Source: Streptomyces naganishii JCM 4654
Lineage (GTDB): Bacteria > Actinomycetota > Actinomycetes > Streptomycetales > Streptomycetaceae
Direction: 5' to 3'
NCBI RefSeq assembly: GCF_014650575.1
Contig: NZ_BMVF01000016.1
Location: 1-64,000, forward strand
DNA length: 64,000 nucleotides
Shown: in pieces, positions 1 through 7,962 of the stretch
Layout: each line of letters opens with the position of its first letter
How positions within the stretch are numbered: position 1 is the stretch's first letter
Program-made: the position numbers and the translations under genes
Notes under the pieces: generated by a model
What the model saw: the letters and a program-made list of their open reading frames with translations, nothing else
The model's database searches: none
What the model was told of the DNA's origin: nothing

Positions 1-57
1 TTACAGCGCCGATGGTACTGCAGGGGGGACCCTGTGGGAGAGTAGGACACCGCCGAA
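1..57 (+). rRNA. rrf: 5S ribosomal RNA, 3' end (partial)
   Basis: The first bases match the 3' half of streptomycete 5S rRNA: the GATGGTACTGC segment, the GGGGGGACCC helix strand and the terminal GTGGGAGAGTAGGACACCGC block ending near CCGAACA. The 5' part lies outside the window. A strong terminator follows directly, as expected at the end of a 16S-23S-5S operon. The exact mature 3' end cannot be fixed from sequence alone. Confidence 0.9.
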
Positions 58-69
58 CAAACATTGAAG

Positions 70-99
70 AAAACCCCGCACCTCACGGTGCGGGGTTTT
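70..99 (+). terminator. rRNA operon terminator
   Basis: A perfect 13-bp inverted repeat (AAAACCCCGCACC / GGTGCGGGGTTTT) with a 4-nt loop, ending in TTTT, lies immediately after the 5S sequence. It has the form of a Rho-independent terminator. Confidence 0.9.
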
Positions 100-130
100 C
101 TGCGTTCTGCCTCCGTCTAAGCTCATACGC

Positions 131-775
131 ATGCGCTACGACCTCGTCATCTTCGACAACGACGGTGTCCTCGTCGACAGCGAGCCGATTTCCAACCGGC
201 TCCTGGCCGCCCATCTGACGGAGCTGGGGCACCCCACCTCCTACGAGGACTCCATCCGCGACTACATGGGGTCGGCGATGCACCGGGTGCACGACCTGGT
301 CCTCGAGCGCACCGGCAAGCGGCTGCCCGACGACTTCGACGACGTCTTCCACGCCCGCGTCTTCGCGGCGTTCGAGCGGGACCTTAAGCCCGTGGCCGGC
401 GTCACGGACGTACTGGAGAAGCTGGCGGCGGACGGGACGCCGTACTGTGTCGCCTCCTCGGGGAGCCATGAGCGGATCCGGGTGGGGCACCGGACCACCG
501 GGCTCGACCGCTGGTTCGACGACGGGCGGGTCTTCAGCTCGCAGGACGTCGGGCGCGGCAAGCCGGCGCCGGACCTCTTCCTGTACGCGGCCGAGCGGAT
601 GGGGGTGCGGCCCGAGCGCTGTGTCGTCGTGGAGGACTCCCCGCTCGGGGTGCGGGCCGCCGTGGCGGCCGGGATGGACGTGTACGGGTTCACGGCCATG
701 ACGCCGGCCGAACGCCTCGCCGGTGCCACCCAACTGTTCTCCGACATGGGAGAGTTGGCCGACCTGCTGGTATGA
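131..775 (+). CDS. HAD superfamily hydrolase, beta-phosphoglucomutase-like
   Basis: A 214-residue HAD-type phosphatase or phosphomutase. It starts with the nucleophile motif DNDGVLVDS (Asp9 and Asp11), followed by a helical cap, the serine motif VASSGS, the lysine motif GKPAPDLF and the metal-binding motif VVEDSPLGV. This matches subfamily IA enzymes that act on small phosphorylated sugars or similar metabolites. The substrate cannot be predicted. It is the first gene after the rRNA operon and stands alone. Family is clear; specificity is unknown. Confidence 0.85.
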   Translation: MRYDLVIFDNDGVLVDSEPISNRLLAAHLTELGHPTSYEDSIRDYMGSAMHRVHDLVLERTGKRLPDDFDDVFHARVFAAFERDLKPVAGVTDVLEKLAADGTPYCVASSGSHERIRVGHRTTGLDRWFDDGRVFSSQDVGRGKPAPDLFLYAAERMGVRPERCVVVEDSPLGVRAAVAAGMDVYGFTAMTPAERLAGATQLFSDMGELADLLV

Positions 776-880
776 GCGCCGGCATGACCGGCGCCACGGG
801 CGCCGCGCTGACATTTGTCATGCGGACCTCCGGACGATCGTTCCTACTGCCGGGGCACCCCGTTCCGCGAAGCTGAACGC

Positions 881-1561
881 ATGACGACGAACACGAAGCG
901 CGCGAACCTCGCCCCCCTCCTGGTGGACGTCGCGGTGCCGGTCGGCGGGTACTACCTGCTCAAGAACGGTTTCGGGATGAGCACGCTGGCGGCCCTCGGC
1001 TGGAGCAGCGTGGTGCCGGCCCTGCGGACCGCGTGGGGCGCGGTCAAGGAGCGCACGGTGAACGGGCTCGCGGCGCTCATCCTGTTCGTCAACGTGGTCG
1101 GGCTGCTGCTCAGCCTGGTCTCCGGCGACCCGCGGCTGATGCTCGCCAAGGACAGCGGGGTCAGCAGCGCGATCGGCATCGGCATCCTGGTGTCCGTGGC
1201 GCTGGGCAGGCCGATGATGACCGCGGCCATGAAGCCCTGGGTGGTCAAGGGCGACGCGGGGCGCGAGGAGGCCTGGGGGCGGCTGGCGTCCGGCTCGGCA
1301 CGTTTCCGGCGGGCCGAGAAGGTCTTCTCGCTGGTGTGGGGCGTGGTGCTGCTCGCCGAGTGCCTGGTGCGGGTCGTGGGCGCCTACACGCTGCCCGTGG
1401 ACACCATGGTGTGGCTCGGGACGGTGATCCTGGCGGTCGCGATGGCGCTCGGGTTCCTCCTCAGCGGGGCGCTCGCCGCCGGGCCCATGGCCCACATGGT
1501 CATCGCCGAGGCGAAGGGCTCCAGGAGCACCGCGGGCACCCCGGTGCCGGTCCAGGTCTGA
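881..1561 (+). CDS. VC0807-family multipass membrane protein
   Basis: A 226-residue hydrophobic protein with about six predicted membrane segments and a short hydrophilic C-terminus. It opens with LAPLLVDVAVPVGGYYLL, the pattern of the VC0807 family of unknown function. The ATG at 881 is chosen because the hydrophobic domain begins shortly after it; an in-frame ATG at 815 adds an unlikely basic and cysteine-rich leader. No catalytic motif is visible. It is presumably in the cytoplasmic membrane, with no known role. Confidence 0.75.
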   Translation: MTTNTKRANLAPLLVDVAVPVGGYYLLKNGFGMSTLAALGWSSVVPALRTAWGAVKERTVNGLAALILFVNVVGLLLSLVSGDPRLMLAKDSGVSSAIGIGILVSVALGRPMMTAAMKPWVVKGDAGREEAWGRLASGSARFRRAEKVFSLVWGVVLLAECLVRVVGAYTLPVDTMVWLGTVILAVAMALGFLLSGALAAGPMAHMVIAEAKGSRSTAGTPVPVQV

Positions 1562-1590
1562 AGTTGAGCCGAATTCATCTTTGGCCGGAT

Positions 1591-1604
1591 CTACCCACAG
1601 GTAG
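1591..1604. promoter_or_regulatory. Small inverted repeat before the MFS gene
   Basis: CTACC-N4-GGTAG lies 24 bp upstream of the MFS start codon, the right place for a repressor site. The arms are only 5 bp, so this is a weak candidate. Confidence 0.3.
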
Positions 1605-1627
1605 CCAGGGGCCCTACGCTCGCCGCC

Positions 1628-2860
1628 ATGACAGATGTGCTGCGGCGCGGCAGGGCCTCGCTGGCGTTCAGCTTCTTCGCGCAGGGCGCCACCTTCGCGC
1701 TCCTCGTGACGCGCATCCCGGCCATCCAGGACCGCGTCGGCGTCTCGGACGCGCTGCTGCCGGCCTTCCTGGCCGCCGTGCCGATCCTCGCCGGGGTCGG
1801 CAGTGTGACCACCGAGCACCTGGTGAAGCGGGTCCGGCCCAGCCGGCTGCTGCGCTGGTCCCAGCCGGTGGTCCTGCTCGCCCTGCTCGGCGTGGGCGCC
1901 AGCGGGCAGGTGGCCGAACTGGCCGTCGCGCTCGGCGTGTTCGGGCTGGCGGTCGGTGCGCTGGACGCCTCGATGAACATGCTCGGGGTGAGCCTCCAGC
2001 GGACGTACGGCCGCAGCATCATGCTGAGTTTCCACGCCGCCTACAGCCTGGGCGGGATCGTGGGCGCCTCGCTGGCCTGGGTGGGGGCGCACTGGCACCT
2101 GGCGCTGTGGGTGTCGTACCTGCCGGTGGTGGCGGTGCTGCTGCCGGCGGCCCTGGTCGGCAGCCGGTGGTACGTCGACGACGAGCGCGGCACCGTACCC
2201 GACGCCAGGGAAGGCACCGCGGACGGGGACACCGCCGGCGGCACCCTCGTCTTCCGGATGCTGCTCCCGCTCTGCCTGGTGATGACGTTCGCCTACATCG
2301 GGGACTCGACCGTCTCCAACTGGAGTGCCAAGTACCTCCAGGACACGCTGGGCAGCTCCGAGCAGCTGGCGACGGTGCCGTACAACGTCTACATGGTCAC
2401 GACCCTGCTCGGCCGGGCCATCGGGGACTTCGGGGTGCGGCGGTTCGGGGCCGTGGCGGTGGTGCGGCTCGGGGCGCTGGTCGCGGCGCTCGGGTTCGCG
2501 GTGGTGGCCGGGGCTCCGGGGGCCTGGGTGGGCATGCTCGGGTTCACCCTGCTGGGGCTGGGGCTGTGCGTGCTGGTGCCGCAGACCTTCGCGGCCGCAG
2601 GGCGGCTGTTCCCCGGGGCGTCGGACGCGGCGATCGCCCGGCTCAACATCTTCAACTACGTGGGTTTCCTGGTCGGTTCGCCCCTCGTGGGCGCGCTCGG
2701 CGACGCGTGGAGCTACCGCGGGGCGATGCTGGTGCCCATGGCGTTGGTGCTGGTGACACTGGTGTACGCCAGGTCGTTCGCGCGGGGCGCGGACCGATAC
2801 GGTGGCGGGCATGAGCGGCCGCGCACAGCTGATGTGGGACGAGGCAGTAACGGGCTATGA
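1628..2860 (+). CDS. MFS transporter
   Basis: A 410-residue major facilitator protein with about twelve membrane segments, likely an exporter in the cytoplasmic membrane. The first helix leads into FALLVTRIPAIQDRVGVSD, resembling the YbjJ-like group of MFS permeases of uncertain substrate. The N- and C-terminal halves are separated by a hydrophilic linker around residues 185-205. Its 3' end overlaps the acuC start by about 50 bp in a different frame, so the two are probably co-transcribed. The substrate is unknown. Confidence 0.85.
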   Translation: MTDVLRRGRASLAFSFFAQGATFALLVTRIPAIQDRVGVSDALLPAFLAAVPILAGVGSVTTEHLVKRVRPSRLLRWSQPVVLLALLGVGASGQVAELAVALGVFGLAVGALDASMNMLGVSLQRTYGRSIMLSFHAAYSLGGIVGASLAWVGAHWHLALWVSYLPVVAVLLPAALVGSRWYVDDERGTVPDAREGTADGDTAGGTLVFRMLLPLCLVMTFAYIGDSTVSNWSAKYLQDTLGSSEQLATVPYNVYMVTTLLGRAIGDFGVRRFGAVAVVRLGALVAALGFAVVAGAPGAWVGMLGFTLLGLGLCVLVPQTFAAAGRLFPGASDAAIARLNIFNYVGFLVGSPLVGALGDAWSYRGAMLVPMALVLVTLVYARSFARGADRYGGGHERPRTADVGRGSNGL

Positions 2861-3983
2861 CTTCGGGCGGGACCATCCGATGGATCCCGTCCGCCTCGCC
2901 CTGACCCGGAAACTGATCGCGGCCCTCGGGCTGGACCGTCAGGCGCACCTGGTGACGGCCAAGCCGGCCGGGGATTCCACACTGCGGCTGGTCCACCGTG
3001 AGGACTACATCGAGGCCGTGAAGGCGGCCTCCGCCGACCCGGGCGCGGCCGACGGGTCGTACGGGCTGGGGACGCTGGACGATCCGGCCTTCGCCGGGAT
3101 GCACGAGGTCTCCGCGCTGATCGCGGGCCAGTCGGTGGGCGCGGCGGAGGCGGTGTGGCGCGGGGAGGCGCTGCACGCGGTGAACTTCGCGGGCGGGCTG
3201 CACCACGCGATGCCGGGCTGCGCGTCCGGCTTCTGCGTCTACAACGACGCGGCGCTGGCGATCGCGCGGCTGCTGGAGCTGGGCGCGGAGCGGGTCGCGT
3301 ACGTGGACGTGGACGTGCACCACGGGGACGGTGTGCAGGCGGCGTTCTGGGAGGACCCGCGGGTCCTGACGATCTCGCTGCACGAGCACCCGCGGACGCT
3401 GTTCCCGCAGACGGGCTGGCCGCAGGAGACCGGCGCGGAGTCGGCGGAGGGCTCGGCGGTGAACGTGGCGCTCCCGGCGGGCACCGGCGACTCGGGGTGG
3501 CTGCGGGCGTTCCACGCGGTGGTGCCGGAGCTGATCGCGGACTTCCGGCCGCAGGTGCTGGTCACCCAGCACGGCGCCGACACGCACTTCGAGGACCCGC
3601 TGGCGCACCTCGCGGTGTCGCTGGACGCGCAGCGGGCGGTGCAGGTGGCCTGTCACGACCTGGCGCACGAGCACGCCGACGGACGGTGGGTCGCGCTGGG
3701 CGGCGGGGGATACGCGGTGGTGGAGGTCGTACCGCGGTCGTGGACGCACCTGGTGGGGATCGCGGCGGGGCGGCCGGTGGAGCCGGAGACGGTGATCCCG
3801 GAGAGCTGGCGGCAGGAAGTGTACGCGCGGACAAGGCAGTTGGGGCCGATGCGGATGACGGACGGCCGGTGGCCGGTGTCCTGGGCGGACTGGGAGGCGG
3901 GGTACGACCCGGCCGACCGGCTGGACCAGGCGATCCGGGCGACCCGGCGGGCGGTGTTCCCGCTGCGCGGCCTGCTGCCGTAG
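2811..3983 (+). CDS. Acetoin utilization protein AcuC-type deacetylase
   Basis: A 390-residue class I histone-deacetylase-like, zinc-dependent amidohydrolase. The HDAC signature is visible: GGLHHAMPG, the metal ligands in YVDVDVHHGDG, a third ligand Asp in TQHGADTH, and the transition-state Tyr in GGGGYAVVEV. Bacterial AcuC proteins remove acetyl groups from lysines, classically of acetyl-CoA synthetase; that target is inferred, not shown here. The ATG at 2811 gives the usual length; a GTG at 2802 would add three residues. The start lies inside the end of the MFS gene. Confidence 0.9.
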   Translation: MSGRAQLMWDEAVTGYDFGRDHPMDPVRLALTRKLIAALGLDRQAHLVTAKPAGDSTLRLVHREDYIEAVKAASADPGAADGSYGLGTLDDPAFAGMHEVSALIAGQSVGAAEAVWRGEALHAVNFAGGLHHAMPGCASGFCVYNDAALAIARLLELGAERVAYVDVDVHHGDGVQAAFWEDPRVLTISLHEHPRTLFPQTGWPQETGAESAEGSAVNVALPAGTGDSGWLRAFHAVVPELIADFRPQVLVTQHGADTHFEDPLAHLAVSLDAQRAVQVACHDLAHEHADGRWVALGGGGYAVVEVVPRSWTHLVGIAAGRPVEPETVIPESWRQEVYARTRQLGPMRMTDGRWPVSWADWEAGYDPADRLDQAIRATRRAVFPLRGLLP

Positions 3984-4112
3984 GCCCGGCGCCGTACCCG
4001 CGTCCGCCGCGCACCCTCCGCGGGCCCTCCGCGGGCCCCGACGTTACGCCGACCGTGCGGTCTTCCCCGGTTCCGGGGACCCCGTGGGCCGGCGTCGGCC
4101 ACCATCGCTTGC

Positions 4113-4928
4113 GTGGTGAGCACAGGCGCTCTGCGCGCCCATCTTCTGGCCGCCGGGCTGGCCGGTCCCGTGGCGACCACGCGGGAGGTGAGCCTGCGCA
4201 GCTACCGGCTGTTCGCGGCGCGGGACCCCCGGGCGCTGATCGGTATTGATCCCGAAGGGCCCTGGGGGCAGCGGGACCTGATCGAGTTGATGGCCAGGAA
4301 GTGTGGCGTTTCGGCCGATCCTGGGCATACGTCCGGCCGGGACGTGATCGACCCGGACCTGACGGTGGCCGCGCTGGGGGCGTTCGCGGAGCGGCTGGGA
4401 GCGGCGGCCCGGCGGGGCGAGCCGGTACTGTTCGGCACCGGTCACCCGCACCGGCTGCTCGGTTTCTACGCCGCGCTCGCGGACGCGCTGTCGGCGGCGG
4501 GATGTGCCGTCCTCGCCCCGGCGCAGGGTCGCTGTGTCGACATATTGACCCGGTTCGGTCTACGCACGCACAACCTCGCCTACGTACGGGGAGTCGCGCT
4601 GGTGCGGCCCGCCGGCCCCGAACGCCCCGGTTGTGAGCCCGGCGCACACACGCATTCACCCCTCCCGGTTCGGGTGGCGCTGGACGCGGCCGCCGACGCC
4701 GGAGGACCGCTGCCGCAGCTGGTGATCGGGGATCACGGCTGGGTCTGCGGAGCAGGTCAGCTGGGGTTCGAGGCCATCGGGCTGGCCGACACGGACGACC
4801 CCGCACCCTTCGTCGGCGAGGCGGAGGGGCGCGTGTCGGTCGTCGTTCCACTTGATGACGCCGTACGGGCCGCCTACTACCGCCCGCTCATCCGCTACGT
4901 ACTCAATCGAGCGTGTCTGTCACGGTAG
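4113..4928 (+). CDS. Phosphatase-like protein conserved in Streptomyces
   Basis: A 271-residue soluble protein (GTG start at 4113, or three bases later). From memory it matches a protein that sits next to bdtA in streptomycetes and is usually annotated simply as phosphatase. Visible conserved blocks include LFGTGHPHRLLGFY, the repeated Gly/Asp-rich stretches and VIGDHGWVCGAGQLGFEAIG near the C-terminus. There is no signal peptide or membrane segment. No classical HAD or PP2C motif set is obvious, so enzymatic activity is unproven. Confidence 0.65.
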   Translation: MVSTGALRAHLLAAGLAGPVATTREVSLRSYRLFAARDPRALIGIDPEGPWGQRDLIELMARKCGVSADPGHTSGRDVIDPDLTVAALGAFAERLGAAARRGEPVLFGTGHPHRLLGFYAALADALSAAGCAVLAPAQGRCVDILTRFGLRTHNLAYVRGVALVRPAGPERPGCEPGAHTHSPLPVRVALDAAADAGGPLPQLVIGDHGWVCGAGQLGFEAIGLADTDDPAPFVGEAEGRVSVVVPLDDAVRAAYYRPLIRYVLNRACLSR

Positions 4929-4982
4929 GCCGCCGATGGGTGCACCTCTTCCCCACTCGCATCACCCGCCCCTAGTCTGGGG

Positions 4983-5010
4983 AGTGAGCACGCAGCGACG
5001 AAGAGTCACC
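4983..5010 (+). promoter_or_regulatory. Candidate BldD operator before bdtA
   Basis: The half-sites AGTGA (4983-4987) and TCACC (5006-5010), separated by 18 bp, fit the BldD consensus reported as AGTGA(n)mTCACC. A possible -10 box TAGTCT lies just upstream at 4973-4978. The gene behind it looks like bdtA, named as a BldD target in S. coelicolor, so the site is in the expected place. Confidence 0.5.
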
Positions 5011-5057
5011 GGAAGGGGAAGCCGGTGGCCGTCGAGTGCGGAAGGTGCAGGTGTGTC

Positions 5058-5270
5058 ATGGCTGCAGCTGGCGAGAGGCCTCTGAACGAGGTTCAGTTCC
5101 TTACCGTGGCGGAGGTCGCCTCGGTGATGCGAGTGTCGAAGATGACCGTGTACCGGCTGGTGCACAGCGGTCATCTGCCCGCGATCCGGGTCGGGCGGTC
5201 GTTCCGTGTCCCGGAGCAAGCGGTTCACGAATACCTCCGCGAGAGCTACGTGGGGGTGGAAACCGCCTGA
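5058..5270 (+). CDS. bdtA: BldC-like excisionase-type HTH regulator (BdtA)
   Basis: A 70-residue protein that is essentially one winged-helix MerR/excisionase DNA-binding domain: FLTVAEVASVMRVSKMTVYRL is the helix-turn-helix and GRSFRVPEQAVHEYL the wing and last helix. It resembles the developmental regulator BldC and, from memory, matches S. coelicolor BdtA (BldD target A). The location beside bS22 and bldN agrees. An in-frame GTG at 5025 has a better-placed GGAAGGGGA site and would give 81 residues, so the start is not settled. Confidence 0.85.
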   Translation: MAAAGERPLNEVQFLTVAEVASVMRVSKMTVYRLVHSGHLPAIRVGRSFRVPEQAVHEYLRESYVGVETA

Positions 5271-5382
5271 CGGCGACCTCGATTTACGACCTCAGCACTC
5301 GGGCGGGTAGGCTAGCCCCTCGTAGGTCGTGTGGGCCCATGGCGCCCAAACACCGAGTGATGAGAAGTGAGCGAGGGTAGTC

Positions 5383-5481
5383 GTGGGCTCTGTTATCAAG
5401 AAGCGGCGCAAGCGGATGGCCAAGAAGAAGCACCGCAAGCTGCTCAAGCGCACCCGCGTCCAGCGTCGCAACAAGAAGTAG
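5383..5481 (+). CDS. Small ribosomal protein bS22 (AURKAIP1/COX24 domain)
   Basis: A 32-residue, extremely basic protein (MGSVIKKRRKRMAKKKHRKL at the start, ending RRNKK). This is the short actinobacterial 30S protein named bS22, related to the mitochondrial AURKAIP1 domain. It binds rRNA near the decoding region. The GTG start at 5383 follows a GCGAGGG ribosome-binding site. A strong terminator lies 45 bp after the stop, so it is probably a single-gene transcript. Confidence 0.95.
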   Translation: MGSVIKKRRKRMAKKKHRKLLKRTRVQRRNKK

Positions 5482-5526
5482 TGACGCCGGTCGCCGCGAG
5501 GTAGCGCGACAACGCGAAAGCGTGGC

Positions 5527-5560
5527 CGTGGCCCCCCACCGCACAGGGTGGGGGGCCACG
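5527..5560 (+). terminator. Terminator after bS22
   Basis: A perfect 14-bp GC-rich inverted repeat (CGTGGCCCCCCACC and its complement) with a 6-nt loop. There is no U-tract, as is common for streptomycete hairpin terminators. Confidence 0.8.
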
Positions 5561-5703
5561 CGCATGTTCGGTGACGGATTTCGTCACGTCCCGCAGCGAG
5601 CGGTCATCACAGCGCAACAACGAACCGATAGGTTGGCCGCACGGGGGAACGCGGTGGTAGGCCGGGTGTGGGACACCCAGGTGCGGGAAGGAAGGCGCTG
5701 ATC

Positions 5704-6765
5704 TTGGGACAGGTCGTGCTCGTGACCGGAGTGGCCCGCCAGCTAGCGGGCCGGTTCGTACGGCGCATCCAGCGTGACCCTCAGGTCGACCGGGTCGTCG
5801 CCGTGGACGCGGTGCCGCCCGAGCACCATCTCGGCGGCGCCGACTTCGTCCAGGCGGACATCCGGCAGGCCGGCATCGCCCGCGTGCTCGCCGAGACCTC
5901 CGCCGACACGGTCGTCCACATGGACGTCACGGGCACCCCGCTGGGCAGCGGCAGCCGGGCCACGGTCAAGGAGACCAACGTCATCGGCACCATGCAGCTG
6001 CTCGGCGCCTGCCAGAAGTCGCCGAGCGTCAAACGGCTGGTGGTGAAGTCCAGCACCAACGTCTACGGCTCCGCGCCCCGCGACCCGGCGGTGTTCACCG
6101 AGACCACCCCGGCCAAGTCCCTGCCCAGCGGCGGCTTCGCCAAGGACACCGTCGAGGTCGAGGGCTATGTGCGCGGCTTCGCGCGGCGCCGGCCCGACGT
6201 GGCCGTGTGCGTGCTGCGCTTCGCCAACATCCTCGGCCCCTCGGCGGACACCCCGCTGGCCGCGTACTTCTCACTGCCCGTCCTGCCGACCGTGTTCGGC
6301 TACGACCCCCGGCTCCAGTTCGTCCACGAGGACGACGTGATCGAGGTGCTGCGGATCGCCGCCCACGAGGCGCGGCGCGGCACGCTCAACAGCGGCACCT
6401 TCAACATCGCCGGGGAGGGCGCGCTGCTGCTGTCGCAGTGCTCGCGGCGGCTCGGGCGGCCCACGGTCCCCTTGCTGCTCCCGGCGGTCACCTGGGCGGG
6501 CTCGCTGGTGCGTACCCTGGGCATGACGGACTTTTCACCCGAGCAGATCCGGCTGCTGACCCACGGCCGGGTCGTGGCCACGGACCAGATGCGCGAGACG
6601 CTGGGCTTCGTCCCCAAGTACACGACCGCACAGACGTTCGCGGACTTCGTCCGCAGCCGCGGCCCCGGCCTGCTGCCGCCGGAGGCCCTTGCGGGGGCCG
6701 TCGACCGGATCGCGGCGCTGGCCCGGTGGGCCGGCGGCAACCCCCCGACGCAGAGCGCCAACTGA
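5704..6765 (+). CDS. NAD-dependent epimerase/dehydratase
   Basis: A 353-residue Rossmann-fold extended SDR. The TTG at 5704 is preferred because AAGGAAGG lies 8 bp upstream and the protein then begins MGQVVLVTGVARQLAG, placing the nucleotide-binding loop at the N-terminus; a GTG at 5668 would add twelve residues. The active-site region reads KSSTNVYG, but the usual YxxxK appears altered, so classical sugar epimerase activity is uncertain. Downstream motifs include VLRFANILGP and FNIAGEG. It lies 15 bp before the acyltransferase gene, suggesting an operon and an envelope-related role. Confidence 0.8.
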   Translation: MGQVVLVTGVARQLAGRFVRRIQRDPQVDRVVAVDAVPPEHHLGGADFVQADIRQAGIARVLAETSADTVVHMDVTGTPLGSGSRATVKETNVIGTMQLLGACQKSPSVKRLVVKSSTNVYGSAPRDPAVFTETTPAKSLPSGGFAKDTVEVEGYVRGFARRRPDVAVCVLRFANILGPSADTPLAAYFSLPVLPTVFGYDPRLQFVHEDDVIEVLRIAAHEARRGTLNSGTFNIAGEGALLLSQCSRRLGRPTVPLLLPAVTWAGSLVRTLGMTDFSPEQIRLLTHGRVVATDQMRETLGFVPKYTTAQTFADFVRSRGPGLLPPEALAGAVDRIAALARWAGGNPPTQSAN

Positions 6766-6780
6766 GGAGCGCAGCAACGA

Positions 6781-7868
6781 TGGCGGACGCCAAGGTCATT
6801 CCGTTCGACGACGACCGGTCCCGCGGCGGCGGTGCGCAGCGGCCGGCGCGGCGCCGGAGCGCGGGCAGCCGGCGCTCCGGCGGCGAGCCCGCGGTGGTCC
6901 GCGAGGTCCAGCCCCTGCCCAGCAGGGCGAACGCGCAGGATGATGTCACTGTGACCGGTGAGAGCTCCGAGGAGCGGCCGTCCTTGGCAGGGGAGCCGCG
7001 CGAGGCCCGTGGGACGCACGAGGGTGACGGCGGCCTGGAGCGGCGCATCGCGAGCGGCCTGTCCTTCCTGCGCCGCCGGCTCACCGGCAACTACGAGGTC
7101 GACGACTTCGGTTACGACGCCGAGCTCACCGACCAGGTCCTGATGTCGCTGCTGCGGCCGGTGTACGAGAAGTACTTCCGGGTCGAGGTGAAGGGCGTCG
7201 AGAACATCCCCGCCAAGGGCGGTGCGCTGATCGTCGCCAACCACTCGGGCACGCTGCCGCTGGACGGCCTGATGATGCAGGTCGCGGTGCACGACAACCA
7301 TCCGGCCGGGCGGCACCTGCGGCTGCTCGCCGCGGACCTGGTGTTCGTACTGCCGGTGGTCAACGAGCTCGCCCGCAAGCTCGGGCACACCCTGGCCTGC
7401 GCCGAGGACGCCGAACGGCTGCTGGAGCAGGGGGAGCTGGTCGGGGTGATGCCGGAGGGCTTCAAGGGCATCGGGAAACCTTTCAGCGAGCGCTACAAGC
7501 TCCAGCGCTTCGGCCGGGGCGGCTTCGTCTCCACGGCGCTGCGGCAGGGGGCGCCGATCATCCCCTGCTCGATCGTCGGGGCCGAGGAGATCTACCCGAT
7601 GATCGGCAACGCCAAGACGCTGGCGCGACTGCTCGGCTTCCCGTACTTCCCGCTGACGCCCACCTTCCCGTGGCTGGGCCCGCTGGGCGCGATCCCGCTG
7701 CCGACGAAGTGGACCATCCAGTTCGGCGAGCCGATCCCCACGGACGGCTATCCCCCGGAGGCGGCCGAGGACCCCATGCTGATGTTCAACCTGACCGACC
7801 AGGTCCGCGAGCAGATCCAGCACACGCTCTACAAGCTGTTGGTGCAGCGCAGGTCGGTCTTCTTCTGA
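6781..7868 (+). CDS. PlsC-like lysophospholipid acyltransferase
   Basis: A 362-residue acyltransferase. The first 100 residues are low-complexity, Arg/Gly-rich and probably disordered. The catalytic domain follows with GGALIVANHSGTLPLDG, the variant of the His-Asp acyltransferase motif seen in this actinobacterial branch, then the substrate loop VGVMPEGFKGIGKPFSERY and the IPCSIVGAEEIYP block. It is predicted to acylate a lipid intermediate at the inner membrane face. The start at 6781 lies 15 bp after the epimerase stop with GGAG in between, so the two are likely co-expressed. Confidence 0.85.
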
Positions 7869-7892
7869 ACGACCGGATTCCCGGCGATCCGC

Positions 7893-7947
7893 ACGACGAC
7901 GGGGTCGTCGCTCCCGCTCAGGGCGGGGGCGACGACCCCGTCGTCGT
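7893..7947. terminator. Bidirectional terminator between acyltransferase gene and rsbN
   Basis: A perfect 19-bp inverted repeat with a 17-nt loop lies between two convergent genes, 25 bp after one stop and 16 bp after the other. Confidence 0.8.
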
Positions 7948-7962
7948 AGGTCCGGCGTACGC

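Noticed and set aside
818..2812. 664-codon minus-strand frame
   Set aside because: His/Arg/Pro-rich nonsense opposite the VC0807 and MFS genes.
5058..5270. Phage excisionase indicating a prophage
   Set aside because: The domain is excisionase-like, but no integrase or attachment site is present and the context matches chromosomal bdtA.
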